The position numbers were made by a program, and so were the translations under genes. This document shows, in pieces, positions 33,314 to 44,641 of a stretch of 64,000 nucleotides of DNA; position 1 is the stretch's first letter, and every line of letters starts with the position of its first letter. The notes beneath the pieces were generated by a model that worked only from the letters and a program-made list of their open reading frames with translations, had not been told where the DNA came from and made no database searches. The stretch spans positions 1,984,001 to 2,048,000 of the forward strand of contig JAWQEG010001306.1 of NCBI GenBank assembly GCA_033782935.1, read 5' to 3'. The stretch comes from Petrolisthes cinctipes. Its lineage: Eukaryota > Arthropoda > Malacostraca > Decapoda > Porcellanidae.

Positions 33314-34095
33314 GGAACCCACAGTCATTATGCGTCCAGACTTTGTTGAGTCAAGACCTCGTCCTCGTTGTGCATAGCGACAACAGAATACAGTACTTTC
33401 CGTAGAGATACCTTGGTATACTGAGGCTTCTTACCAGCAGTACTCTGTTGCCTCTTTGCCAGGTGTAAAGTAAAAAGTAAAGTAAGTTTGCAGCGTTTTG
33501 CTGCACTGCTGTGCTGCACCTTCAGTGTTTTGGTTTTGCTGGAGGACAACCAGTAGTTTATGGTAGATAGTAGCTAGTTGTTCCCCACACCAGACCCGCA
33601 GCACACGCTGCCTCAGGGGAAACCCTGTGGTAGGGAGGTCCAGTAGTCCGGTGCATCATTTGGGCGCCTCTTTTTCTCTCAATCTACTTTTTCTTCCATA
33701 TTTTCCGTGCGACCTCCTGGGCCTAAGGTTGTCTCTTGGCTGAGCAACAGTATTCGCTTGGGAGGTGGGTTCTAACTACACCACCCCTCACATTAGGCAG
33801 GTTCGGTGGTGGGGAAGTTCCTTCCGCACAAACTCCAATCCACTAGCTGGTACTGGAAAACGCCGCCAGGCTACCACTAGGGAAGGGGGGGCGAGTAAAG
33901 GCAACTTTTATTCCCTAAATTAGTGTCCATTTTTGGGGGTTGATACAATAGTTAAGGGAGTTAGGTAAGTGTGATAGGAGAGGGGTTGGATGTAGTCCGA
34001 TGCCCCGGATGGATGATCCCCCGACTAGCAACATACATATATACATATATAAACAGGATAATATATACATATATACATACATAAACCAGGCCTTC
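33314..34095. other. No gene seen
   Basis: Moderately GC-rich unique sequence (33540-33900), followed by A/T-rich acatatata repeats (34025-34085). It contains no coding motif. It could be the 5' UTR of an unrecognised element. Confidence 0.4.
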
Positions 34096-34430
34096 ATCTC
34101 CACGCTGGCAGTAGTCCTTCACGTCGGACACCCTCCGAAACAAAATGCCCAAAAGTTGAACTCCCTCACCCTTCCCCAAACACACACACTCCACATCTCA
34201 AACCCCCAATCCCTGTTTGTGGAGGGAGCAACCCCATTGCACAACCGCATCTCCTTGTGGAACTACAAGGGTCACAGCTATGTTTAAATCCATAGCAAGG
34301 CCCAATAGCAAAAGCTGATTTACCCCTGCCACCTCACTACAGGGCAAACTCCCCCTCCAACATTCAGCCGGCCATGGACCCCAATCAATGCAGGCCCCTC
34401 CTCCAAGGACCGTGAAGCCGTGTCCACTTT
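34096..34430 (-). other. Probable 3' UTR of the RTE-like element
   Basis: Lies directly downstream (minus strand) of the RT stop. No coding motif. No clear tail or target duplication was found. Confidence 0.4.
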
Positions 34431-36215
34431 TCAAGCATTCACCACCATCCTCCACTCGTTTCTATCACACGCAATCACTCTACCTTGCTCGACAGATATA
34501 CCTCTTCCACTTAGAGCTCCTTTCACGGTGTCCATCCATCTCCTCTGTGGCCTTCCTCTCCTCCTAACACCTCCCACATCTTAGCTACCTTTCCTCTTTA
34601 CCATTCTATTCTCCTCCATTCTCTCTACATGTCTAAACCATCTCAACACACTCTGACGTGCACGGCCTGCTAACTTTCTCACAACATTTGTCCTTCTCCT
34701 CACTTCCTCATTCCTGACTCTGTCCATTCGAGTCACACCACACATGCTTCTCAGACATCTCATCTCAACTACATTCAACCTTCCCTTCTCATATTTTCCC
34801 ATATTTCAAGTTTCCGCTCCATACAGTGCAGTAGACACTGCTATCCCTTCGTACAACTTCCTCTTTACATCCATTCTAAATGACTTACAGCCAAACATCC
34901 TATTCATTCCTCTTTTCACCTTTCCTACCTCATTTACCCTAGATTTTACCTCGATGTCACTATTTTGCTATCCACCGTCACCTTTGACCACAAATACTTA
35001 AAGCACTCCACCTCCTCCAATATTTCACCATCTAGCAATATACTCATCCTTCTACCCTGTGCTCTCCTCCTACATCTCATTACTTTGTTCTTTGCCACGT
35101 TCATTCTCAGTTTTCTCCTGCACACCCGTCCAAACTCCTGCACTAACAAACTCAGTTCCTTTTCGGACTCTGCCACTAATGCTGTATCATTAGCAAACAG
35201 TAAATTATTTAGGCCCAACGCTCTACCTCTGCTGTCCACCAATCTCAGTCCTCTCTCCATTACTCTAGCTTTTTCCTCTCTTACCACACCATCCATATTA
35301 ATATTTAGGCGGTAATTCTTTTTTGGTACATTGGAGTGCCTTGATTCCTCCAAAGTATGCCAGGAAACAGGACCAGAAGAGCAAAAATAATGGTGTTCTG
35401 TTGCTAGAAATAATTTGGAGGATTCAGTTGCTCCAGAATTACTGACACAAAACTTCTCCCTTAAACAACCATGGTGACATCACACAGCCTTGAGGAGTCT
35501 CACCTTTACTGGGAACCATTCACTCACGTTACTTCCCACTCTAACACACGCTCTACTGTTCACATAGAAAATTTTCACCCCTCTCAATAATTTCCTCCCC
35601 AGCCCTTACAACTGCAAAACCTTCCACAATCCATTTCTATCAATTCTATCATTTGCTTTCTCGAGATCCATAAATACCCATACTACTTCTTTATTTTTCA
35701 CTAAATACTTTTCACACACCTGCCTTACAGGAAATATCTGGTCCACACAACCTCTTCCTCTCCTAAAGCCACTTTGCTCTTCACCAATCACAGTCTCCGT
35801 ACCCTCTCTGTCTCTTCACCAATCACAGTCTCCGTACCCTCTTTGACTTTTCTTATCAGCACCTTCCCATACAGCTTTTCTACTACACTTAACAGGCATA
35901 TGCCCCTGAAACTCGTACATTGGTATCTATCTCCTTTTCCCTTATATAGAGGTACTACACAAGCACTCACCTAATTCATTGGAACTTTATCTCTGTCATA
36001 ACATACCATTAACAACCTTACCAACCACTCCATCATACTTGTTTCACCATATTTCAGACATTCTACAGCGCATCCATCCAAACCTGAAGCTTTCCCTGTT
36101 TTCATCTCTCCCATTGCCTCCTCCACCTCCTTTCTTATCAGCTCCTCATTTAATTAATTCCTCCAACATTTTTACAGCATTTTCCCTTCCAAACACAGCA
36201 ATCAAGTGTCATGCA
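34431..36215 (-). pseudogene. RTE-like non-LTR element, RT ORF, 5'-truncated and broken
   Basis: Minus-strand order: MKTGKASGLDGCAVECLKYG, a TAG where Trp is expected (just before VSACVVPLYKGKGD), FRGICLLSVVEKLYGKV, EEQSGFRRGRGCVDQIFPVR, VFMDLEKANDRIDRNGLW, FYVNSRACVRVGSNVSEWF, QGCVMSPWLF, about 150 bp of foreign sequence, NINMDGVV, then LLFANDTALVAE, where the usual FADD box reads FAND (second catalytic Asp replaced). It continues CRRRAQGRRMSILLDG, ECFKYLWSKVT, MRCLRSMCGVTRMDRVRNEE and RGRPQRRWMDTVKGALSGRG, with stop at 34431. A 34-bp tandem duplication (about 35779-35846) repeats the TETVIGEE segment. Confidence 0.85.
35330..35470. other. Foreign insertion within the RTE-like RT
   Basis: About 140-150 bp separating the WLF and NMDGVV parts of one conserved RT motif. 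It has no homology to the element and no obvious terminal repeats. Confidence 0.55.
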
Positions 36216-36227
36216 TAGTGAAGGACT

Positions 36228-36409
36228 GTGGGCGAAATGACTCCATAGTGTGGGCGAAATGACCTGTGGGCAAAATGACCTATGGGCGAAATGACCCCAT
36301 AGTGTGGGCGAAATGACCTATGGGCGAAATGACCCCATAATGTGGGCGAAATGACCCCATAGTGTGGGCGAAATGACCTTTGGCGAAATGACCTTTGGCG
36401 AAATGACCA
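36228..36409. repeat. Minisatellite, unit containing GGGCGAAATGACC
   Basis: About ten copies of (tg)tgggcgaaatgacc, spaced 16-20 bp with cccatagt or tat linkers, immediately 5' of the (TA)n run. Confidence 0.9.
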
Positions 36410-36414
36410 TATAC

Positions 36415-36415
36415 A

Positions 36416-36479
<64 letters not shown>
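36415..36479. repeat. (TA)n microsatellite
   Basis: About 30 uninterrupted TA units between the minisatellite and the Helitron-like sequence. Confidence 0.95.
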
Positions 36480-36482
<3 letters not shown>

Positions 36483-36498
36483 AAGCCAAGATTCTGTC

Positions 36499-36499
<1 letters not shown>

Positions 36500-36531
<32 letters not shown>
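36500..36531. repeat. (GT)n microsatellite
   Basis: About 15 GT units after ttctgtctgc, in a context resembling Helitron 5' regions. Confidence 0.9.
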
Positions 36532-36533
<2 letters not shown>

Positions 36534-37369
36534 GCGATGCACGCCTAAACCGTCCAACTTTGTGTCCTCAAAATTTGCATGTAGGTGAGTCTTGATCCCC
36601 TTCAGGTTTAGGGGGGGTCATACAACGAAACCACATATAACGAAACGTGCTAGCGAAATAATAATAAAATACAGGGGAAAAAATCTACGGAATCACCATA
36701 CCACTGTTCAGCCTTCCGCAAAAACACGGTCAATTTTAAACTTTCATTTAGGTAAATTTTTTCTTACAGATTTGTAGAGCTTGATTTTACACACCAGAAT
36801 CTGTAAACTAAAGTTTCCTAGGTCCACTGGCTTGCGTACTGCAGCGCCATGAGTAATAAAGTTGTTACCCCTAAAACCCCCCTAAAAATGAGAGCGTAAA
36901 TATGACGAGTTAACCATTCCCCTCTCACGCCACTCAAACTATTTTAGGCTACAGCACGGATATTATTCGATTTGTTTATGCGTTTTCTCACTAAGTATAT
37001 TGTCGTTCACGATTTATTTTACTTTTGTCAAATTGATTTTCATTATTCCCATATTTATTTTAATCAACAGCTCATGAACATATTTTAGCACGGATATTAT
37101 TCGATTTGTTTATGCGTTATCTCAGTAAGTATATTGTCGTTCACGATTTATTTTACCTATTATTAAACCTATTATTAAATTTTATGCATTTTTATGATTG
37201 ATTCCATTGTCATATCGATTCTCAGTATTGTCATATAGAATTTCACTTTGGTCAAATTGATTTTCATTATTGCCATATTTATTTTCACGATTTATTTTAC
37301 TTTTGTCACATTTATTTTCATTATTGCCATATTTATTTTCACATACAACGAAACCACAAATAACGAAAC

Positions 37370-37972
37370 GTGGAAGCTATCCTAGCTCCAAAGAATGAAG
37401 CTGTCAACAACATCAACCAAAAACTTCTGGATGCTCAGCCTGGCAGGTCAATGAAGTACAAATCAGTTGATACAGTGCCCGACGATGATCAAGTGGTCAA
37501 CTACCCAGCAGAATTCCTGAACAGTCTAGATCCACCAGGGATGCCACCTCACAATTTGGAACTGAAGTTGGGATGTCCGATAATGCTTCTTAGAAACCTG
37601 AACCCACCAAAACTTTGCAATGGCACAAGATTAAGAGTTAAAACAATGATGCCACGTCTGGTGGAGGCCACAATCCTGACTGGCAAAGGTAAAGGCGAAG
37701 ATGTCTTCATTCCAAAAATCCCTCTGAGGCCCTCAGATTGTCCAATTCAGTTCCAACGTCTCCAATTCCCTATTCGTCTAAGCTATGCCATGACAATCAA
37801 CAAAAGCCAAGGACAGTCCCTGAAAGTAGTTGGCCTCAACCTTAAGGACCAGGTCTTCTCCCACGGTCAACTCTATGTGGGCTGCAGTCGAGTCGCCGAT
37901 GAGAAGAATCTCTATGTGATGTCGTCAACCGGAGTCGTGAAAAATGTCGTTTACCAGGAGGCACTTCAGTAA
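37370..37972 (+). pseudogene. Helitron helicase (PIF1-like) C-terminal fragment
   Basis: A 200-residue open frame. It begins in AILAPKNEAVNNINQKLL, then KLGCPIMLLRNLNPPKLCNG, FQFPI-type LQFPIRLSYAMTINKSQGQS (superfamily 1 motif V region) and SHGQLYVGCSRVADEKNLYV (motif VI with its Arg). Walker A and B motifs lie in the missing N-terminal part, so it cannot be active. It ends 359 bp before the Helitron 3' terminus, the usual arrangement. A PIF1 host-gene fragment is less likely given the hairpin/CTAG end. Confidence 0.85.
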
Positions 37973-38306
37973 AATGCTTAGTGACGCTATTAATAGAAAA
38001 AGAAGGAAATATTATTAATTATGCTAATATTAGAATGATGGAGTTATTGAATGAGGGAGAAAGATTGATATAATAAACATTTAAAAACTACTAATACCTC
38101 CAATTATTCACCCACCCACCTCTATTACTATTCATCCATCCATCCATTTATTTTATCTAACCACTAAACCATCCCTCCCTCTCCCCCTTCCTTCCCTCCT
38201 TCCCTTCCTTCTATCCACCCACCGCCCGATCTGCTCCAAACCGCCCGAAGGGCGGTGGAAGGGCGGCCGCAGGCCGCCAGCCCTCCGCAGGAGCTAGCGG
38301 CTCCTA

Positions 38307-38334
38307 GCCGCCCGAAGGGCGGCGGAGCAGCTAG
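38307..38334 (+). other. Helitron 3' terminal hairpin and CTAG
   Basis: A 7-bp GC stem with a GAA loop at 38307-38323; CTAG at 38331-38334; next base T. Matches the Helitron 3' rule (hairpin plus CTRR). Confidence 0.8.
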
Positions 38335-38880
38335 TATATATATATATGAGACAGTAGCACTGAGGCAGTTGAATATTTGTCGTATAATAAAAGATAATTT
38401 CTTTATATTGTTTTTATTATCTTTGCCTATCATTGTGATGCTGAGAACATAATTCTGAAGTTGAGCATAAAACACTGTGTTCAGTAACCTATAGAGAGAT
38501 ACATGAGCATCACGTTGATCACCATTACTGTCCTTGTGGTCCTTATTGTGTCATATGGTGTTCTGCTCAGTAATGCTGGAACTAGATAAAAGTAAGGTAA
38601 TGTATATCGAAACAGATTTTAATAAAAAATACCTATAAGTAACTTAAAAAGAAAGATATAATATATTTCTCTTTCCTGCAAATGGGTTTAACAAGTTAAC
38701 ATTCTGACTAGTAACAAATTAGCAAATGGCAATGCATGAAACCTATAGTCCTTCAGTTTTATGAAGGCGAAATGCTGTGGCTGGGATAATAATGCTTATC
38801 TGCCAACACTTTAATTCTAAATAATTCATATATCTTTCCCCATAAATCTCTAGTTGTTTTCTAAATTCTCTACATATTGA
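38335..38880. other. No gene seen
   Basis: AT-rich unique sequence between the Helitron end and the SINE-like element. Its last 13 bp form the target duplication of that element. Confidence 0.5.
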
Positions 38881-39091
38881 CCCCGTAGGGGTGGTAGTGC
38901 CTGCATTAGTGATGTGGGAAATACTTTAAGGTTTTGGCGCCCCTTCGGCCCCAGCCACTAGCTTTTAGTTTTTCAACTATCACTCTTTTCTTTCTATTTT
39001 CTTCCTTCTTGCTGTCTCGCCTCTCTATCATCGTTTTCTGGCGCTATATGACCTCGCTGTTGCGGCGCCTAATATCAATCAATCAATCAAC
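38881..39091 (+). mobile_element. Short SINE-like retroelement, copy 1, with 13-bp target duplication
   Basis: A 211-bp unit beginning CCCCGTAGGGGTGGTAGTGC and ending in TATATGACCTCGCTGTTGCG... followed by ATCA repeats. It is flanked by the exact 13-bp duplication ctctacatattga (38868-38880 and 39092-39104). The 3' end resembles the 3' end of LINE J1 (tatatgacc...gttgttgcg...gcctaat...atcaatcaatc), as expected for a SINE using that LINE's machinery. There is no coding capacity. I recall CCCCGTAGGGG/CCTTCGGCCCC sequences as frequent in decapod transcripts. I did not find convincing pol III boxes. Confidence 0.75.
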
Positions 39092-39600
39092 CTCTACATA
39101 TTGAGAACCAAAATGCGATCCACAACATAATCTCAGCCGTAGTTTTTCGAATCATATAATTGGACTATAAGTGATAAGGGAGAAAGGCCTATGTCATTAA
39201 AACTTTTTAAGAACGAATGAGAAGGTTAAAAATATGAGAAAGAAAAGATAAACGGTAAGGGAGGAGGGAAGGGCAAGCGAGAGAGGGATAAGACAGTAGG
39301 GAGGATGTGTAAGGTTGCCAGTTACTTGAGAGATACTGTAATATATATAGCCTATGCATAAAATTAGACCAAGTTTATTGAAAGCGCTATATAGCGGAGC
39401 CTATTTAAGTTTAACATCGATTATTTTTAAGAAAATGCATACTTAGAAGAAAAAATCCTGGTAAATAGCTTAATGAATTTGTTGACAAATATGATTATTA
39501 AAAAAGTTAGAAAATTAAGCCGTCTTCTGCCGAAAAAGAAAACAAAACAGCTGGGCTTGGGAGAAGGTGATAAATAGGGTGGACTACATGCACGAAGGAT

Positions 39601-39787
39601 TTGATTGATATTAGGTGGCGTAACAGCGAGGTCATTTAGCACCAGGAAAAGGTGATAGAGAGATGTGACAGCAAGCAAGAATGAAATAGGAAGAAAGGAG
39701 GGACAGTTAAAGTAATATAAGCTAGGAAGGGGCGGTAAAACCCTTAAAGTATTGCCCACATCATTACAGGCAATACCCCCCTACGGG
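39601..39787 (-). mobile_element. Short SINE-like retroelement, copy 2, minus strand
   Basis: The reverse complement starts CCCGTAGGGGGGTATTGCCT and aligns along its length with copy 1 (shared GATGTGGG, AATACTTTAAGG, GACCTCGCTGTTRCG, CTAATATCAATCAA). The flanks carry an imperfect 15-bp duplication (39586-39600 and 39788-39802, two mismatches), so this copy is older. Both copies begin at the same base, which argues for a true 5' end rather than random truncation. Confidence 0.7.
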
Positions 39788-39802
39788 ACAAGCACGAGGG
39801 AT

Positions 39803-40870
39803 AAAAGGAATTCAAGGATAGCTGTCTAATATCCAAAGGATAATATATATTCAGTAGTCTATCCCACTACGATGGTGAACAAAAGACAGTGCCTATATTT
39901 AAAGGATATAATGTGACAGATATTCTAATTATATTTGTTTATTATTACTTTTCAACTAATCACCTTCATTTTTCTTACCCTCTTCCCCCTCACCCTCGCC
40001 TCAAATAATCACATTTCTTCTCTCCTATATCCACCTACGTTAATGCAGTATGCACTTCTTTAAACCCGGATTCTTCAAACTACGGGTCCCGAATTCCTCC
40101 AAACTGGGTCTCAGGCTCACAAAAATAAATACATGAATAAAATAGAATAATAATGTTCATGACAATAAAATAAATATGGAGCTCATATATGAATCCACCT
40201 AACATATTTTTATAATCGAATATTCATATATTTAATGATCAATAAAACAAAATCATTGCACAAATATTAGCCTTCTTGAGAGAGAGTGAGAGGGAGGGGT
40301 AGGTGAGGCAGTGTTTATAATTCTGGTTAGAATTCCTTTTAATCATAAATATTACGTTTCAGTTTCTGGCCTTGTATTTTCTTTGGTTGATAATTCTGAT
40401 CATTTGTAAAAGATCCTTCTGTATGGGTCGCGAGAATGATGTCATAGTAAAAACTGGGTCACGACTGAAAAAGTTTGAAGAACCCTGCTTTAAACTATTG
40501 GTGATTCAATACCGTTCACAGTGTATGCTTCATTCATTCCTCCTGACACATGTCTTCTCTACCTGATCATTCGTTACCCTCCTATATAGCTCCGCCCACA
40601 TTTCTCTCCTCCTCTCCCACTAACATCCCCCCTCCCTCCACCGGCAACTGTTGCCAGATCCGACGAGACACAAACCAAATCGCTGGTGGGAGAAGTGTGG
40701 ACCGTTGATCTGTCCGGAGCTGTACATACATACATACTGGTACGACCCTGCCAGTCTCTGTCGCTACACTGGCACTCAACGAAGCCATGTTCGAAAAGCC
40801 GGGTCTCTCTGTCTCTGAAACAAGTCGGGGTCTCATTCTGAAGTTCTTGAAACAGACCGGGCTTTACTTA
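39803..40870. other. No gene seen
   Basis: AT-rich up to about 40560, then GC-richer. A tgttgccagatcc motif (40648-40660) also occurs near 7820 in a dispersed repeat. Confidence 0.4.
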
Positions 40871-41100
40871 AAGTGTATAAATACCCTGCCGGGCTCACCC
40901 ACAGTCAGGAGGGGACTTTGAGACTGGTTCGTGGAGAGAGTAGATGTATGTTTTGGAATTTGAGACTGGGTCGTGGAGAGAGTGGATGTATGTTTTGTGC
41001 TCTCTCCTCTAGCTGCCAGGGCCTGCCGCACCGGCAGTAGTTTTTTTTTTTTTCACCCTTCTGGTGACGACTAGGCTTAGCTAGTATTCACTCCCTCCAT
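40871..41100 (+). promoter_or_regulatory. Possible TATA promoter and duplicated 42-bp unit upstream of LINE J5
   Basis: gtgtataaataccc at about 40873-40886 gives a TATAAATA box. About 45 bp on, a ~42-bp unit (gagactgg.tcgtggagagag.ggatgtatg) is repeated twice at 40918-40998, followed by a T run at 41040. The orientation fits transcription toward J5. Purely sequence-motif evidence. Confidence 0.3.
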
Positions 41101-41455
41101 AGCTGGTAAAAGATATAGTAGGTGTCTATATCTTTATAATGAGATCAACTTTGCCTTCTACCTATGGTGGACTCCCCCACTGATAACTCTGGGTGTGATT
41201 AAACACAGTCGGACCACCTTAGTGTGGGTTGAGAGGTTGATCTCAAACATTAGTTAATTAGGGCTGGTATTATCCCTTTCTGGTGTTTTCTTTTCCTCTT
41301 CTCCTCTTCCCACTTCCCCCAACCCTTGGGGGAAGTGGTCACTATGTTGCCTTCCCTCCCAACCCCTCCTCCGTATAGCGGAGGAGGCGGCCACGACCGA
41401 CCACCACCACGAAACGACGGACGGTACGAGACTCGAACACCCCTTGACATAGACG

Positions 41456-42658
41456 TAAAAAATGCTTCGTTTGTTATGTTCCATGCCACTGGTTCTGCCC
41501 CACTAGCCGGCTTCAATCCCTTCATTGTTTAAAAGGTAATTGATAGCTGGGCTGGTGAGGTTGAATCGGTTAAAAGACTTGGATCTGGAGACATCCTTGT
41601 CAATTCGTTTAATTCTAAACAAGTAGCAAGTTTGCTGAAATGTTGTCAGTTTCACGATTATGAAGTTGAAGCCAAGATTCCTCAAGCCATGAATTCCTGC
41701 AGGGGAGTAATCACATGTAGGGATTTAATGATGATGGAAGAGACGGAAATAATTAAGGAAATGAGAAACCAAGATATCATTGATGCTAGATTTATAACTC
41801 GTTTAGAGGATGGTATGAGAAAGAAGACTGCAACTGTTATTTTGACTTTTGGCAAAGTTTCACTTCCTGAAATTGTCAAAAACGGTTATGAAATTGGTAA
41901 AGTAAGAAAGACCCTTTATCCCCAACCCTCTTAGATGCTTGAACTGTCAGATTTATGGACACGGTAATAGAACTTGTAAGGCTTCTTCTCCAGTGTGTGG
42001 CAGGTGCGCGACGCCTGGCCATCCTGAGGAAAAGTGCACATCAGTGGAGCTCTCCTGCTTTCATTGTAAGGGTGCTCACTCCACTTCCTCGAGGGATTGT
42101 CCCAAGTGGAAGCTGGAGAAGGAGGTCTGCTCGGTGAAGGCAGTGCGAGGTATCTCCTATTATGATGCGAGGAAGGTGGTGATGGGATCATAAGTGACTC
42201 CATCACCCAATGTCTCGTATGCATCGGCGGTGATATCTCGACCCGTGATGTGTACTATTAGTACTCAGACTGAGTCAAAGCCTAGTGAACAGTTCGATCA
42301 CTCTCTTTCTACACCTACTATCATTATCCCCTCTAAAACTATTACCCCATCTACCAACTCCTATTCTCAGGCTGCAGCTTCTTTGCAGTCAGAGAAACAA
42401 AAGAAGTCAGACAAGTATGATAAAGTAAAATACACCACAATGAAATCAAACAAGTCACTTCCTTGCACACACCCTACTCTCATTTCATCGGGGGAGAGAA
42501 GGGATAGCTCTTCCTCGGTGAAGTCTTGGAGACTCACCATTCATGAGGAAGCAATGGATGTCTCCGGACGACGCAAGTACCGGGAAATTTCCCCTGGTAG
42601 CCACTCACCAGGCAGCGGGCTGCACAAAAAGATTAAGCCCTCAGGCCGACCCCCGTAA
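41456..42658 (+). pseudogene. J5 ORF1 (gag-like) with CCHC knuckles; three breaks
   Basis: Starts around SFVMFHATGSAPLAGFNPFI, then a TAA at 41529-41531 where relatives have Lys, KVIDSWAGEVESVKRLGSGD, SCRGVITCRDLMMMEETEI, IKEMRNQDIIDARFI and TATVILTFGKVSLPEIV. An extra two bases near 41907 shift frame before the knuckles LRCLNCQIYGHGNRTC, PVCGRCATPGHPEEKC and LSCFHCKGAHSTSSRDC. A TAA at 42191-42193 (Glu expected) is in frame with the Ser/Thr-rich tail that ends at 42656-42658. Confidence 0.8.
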
Positions 42659-43086
42659 CTCTTAAACTGCCATGTTCTCTGTACTACAGTGGAATTGTAG
42701 AAGTCTTGGGAATAAATTGAACATATCAATATTATTACACACACACAAGCCAGACGTCGTCTGTTTACAGGAGACAGGGTTGGAGAATCACTATGACCCA
42801 CCACAATTTAAACACTGCAACGCATACAGAAGAAACGATAGACACGGAGTAGCAATATACACACACAAATCACATCCACAGACACAAATAACATTAAACA
42901 CTACTCTGGAAGCCGTTGCTTGAAGAGTGAAATTACACAACACCTACATATCCATCTGCTCTCTTTACTGTCCGCCACGCGGCCCCATTGACAGTGATTC
43001 ATTACAAAATTTATTTAGTAAACTCCCTGGTAAAAGATTGGTACTGGGTGATTTTAATGCCCATTATTGTCCGTGGGGAAGCTTAA

Positions 43087-44641
43087 GGGCTCGAGCTGAC
43101 AACTCGGGGGGTCACGGGCACTAATATTGCTCTTCTCGTCCTCCTACCTTTACTAATTCAGCTAGGGCACCAATGTTTTCACACAACGTGCTTGAATATA
43201 TGAGGCTTTTGTACCATAAATTTCAATGATCTAGCTTCAGTAGTTTTTGCGCCACAAAAAAAAAAAAAAAAACGTGTTAGCAATTATTATACAGCTAAAA
43301 TTACGCAAGTAACATAGTAATTCAAAATCTTTTTGCCTCCTCATAAACTACACACCCGGAAGTACCTATTTTAGTATTACTATAAGTCTAGCTTTAATTG
43401 TAAACGTTTTTTCATACAACAAAAATGCAATTTTTTTTTCATTCGAAAACAGACATTTGAAAATTCGCCAAAAATATATTTGATGGAATCAAAGCACATA
43501 TGTACATCAATTAGTAGACATGAATGTGGAGATCGTTTTGCAGCAAAAAAAAATTTAAATTGGACAATTACTTACTGCATAGTAAACGCTTTTATTACCC
43601 GAAAAAAAAGTTTTGAGAAAATGACAATTTTGTTATACAACTTCACTACATCATGAAAAATCATTCCAACAAGTACCAAATGGGAACATCTATTTACATA
43701 ATCCTTTTGCCATTCCTGGGAAGTCGGTAGCAGTGACTTTGATTACTTTAGGGTACGTTCAGGTAATGTTATATCACCTGTGTAGCCCCTTGTGCTGGGA
43801 GAGTTCTCCCATGCCTGGTACACTTCTTCAGATATGAAGGCTCCTGGTCCCCTGTTATTTATACCATAGATATATTATATATATAGATAGATATATTATA
43901 TATTTCTTATATATAAATAACATATTGAAAGGGTATCAGTGGAGCCCATCCACCTCATTGTTGTCAGGAACATTCATTCACTTTAGAAGTTGCCAGGCAA
44001 GATATCTAATAATCTTTTCACTGTAATAAGTGATATAGCACTATTCTCATGGATGGTCTTAGCCTCTCTGTTTGCATTTGCAAGCAAACTATGTCTATAA
44101 GAGGCTGCAGACACGTGGGTGGTTGAAGAACATGAAGGTGCAGCACCAGCCTGCCCTCCTGGGAGTGCCACATCATCGTCCTTCTTCCACCTTTTGCAAA
44201 TGTTCTGGGGCCTAATTTCACACAACGCCTTTCGTTTTGCACTCATACGTGGCATTGTAACCTTCTTTAATTGATGATAACACACGAACACGAAGAATAA
44301 AGGAAATCAACAGGTGGAAAACAGCGCATGTGTACTCTCCTCTAGTCTCACGTGTGTGGCTGCCCTGCCGCTAAACAAAGCCTAAGCTATCGTATAGCAA
44401 AATGACAACATAAATTAATAAAAAACCGCAAAAGAAACGATCAATTTATAAACAAAGCTTACAGCAAAAGGGGGTGTGTCAGAGAGCGTGAGCATTTAAA
44501 TACCGTTGTCTATTACGTCGCAAGGGATGCGCTATACGCCTGGCAACGGGTCGGACTGGGTGCAGCAGACGCCACTTAACCCACACCCAAAATTTCAAAA
44601 TCACGAATATTTTTACCCGAATCGACAGCTTCCCACCTTAA
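43087..44641. mobile_element. 1.55-kb insertion in J5 flanked by CTTAAGG/TTAA
   Basis: The endonuclease sequence is continuous if this segment is removed (…WGSLR joined to TDARGG…). CTTAAGG occurs on both sides (43082-43088, 44637-44643), compatible with a TTAA duplication as made by piggyBac-type elements. The ends show only a weak inverted match (14 of 22 positions by eye, sharing agctg and tcggg). The inside is AT-rich with one minus-strand frame (43983-44291). Confidence 0.6.
43983..44291 (-). CDS. Unrecognised 102-aa frame inside the J5 insertion
   Basis: Contains MPRMSAKRKALCEIRPQNIC near residue 13; the MSxKRKAL part faintly recalls the start of CENP-B/jerky-like HTH proteins of pogo-type transposons, but no HTH follows. 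It may be a truncated remnant or a chance frame. Confidence 0.25.
   Translation of the reverse strand: MFVCYHQLKKVTMPRMSAKRKALCEIRPQNICKRWKKDDDVALPGGQAGAAPSCSSTTHVSAASYRHSLLANANREAKTIHENSAISLITVKRLLDILPGNF

Larger units (their letters stand above)
36480..38334 (+). mobile_element. Helitron remnant with defined 3' end
   Basis: It contains a Helitron helicase C-terminus (37370-37972) and a canonical 3' terminus: a GC-rich hairpin GCCGCCC-GAA-GGGCGGC at 38307-38323, then 7 nt, then CTAG at 38331-38334 followed by T, as expected for insertion between A and T. The rep nuclease and most of the helicase are missing. The 5' end is unresolved; the (TA)n/(GT)n stretch is where it should lie. A block with aacgaaaccaca and ataacgaaacgtg occurs at 36622-36648 and again at 37344-37371, immediately before the helicase frame, suggesting the internal deletion joined there. 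A second direct repeat of about 70 bp (36954 and 37089) lies between. Confidence 0.8.

Noticed and set aside
36209..36557. Overlapping minus-strand frames with FRPHYG and YIYIY repeats
   Set aside because: Translations of the GGGCGAAATGACC minisatellite and the (TA)n run.
38164..38475. 103-codon minus-strand Gly-rich frame
   Set aside because: It lies over the GC hairpins of the Helitron 3' end and simple repeats; no domain.
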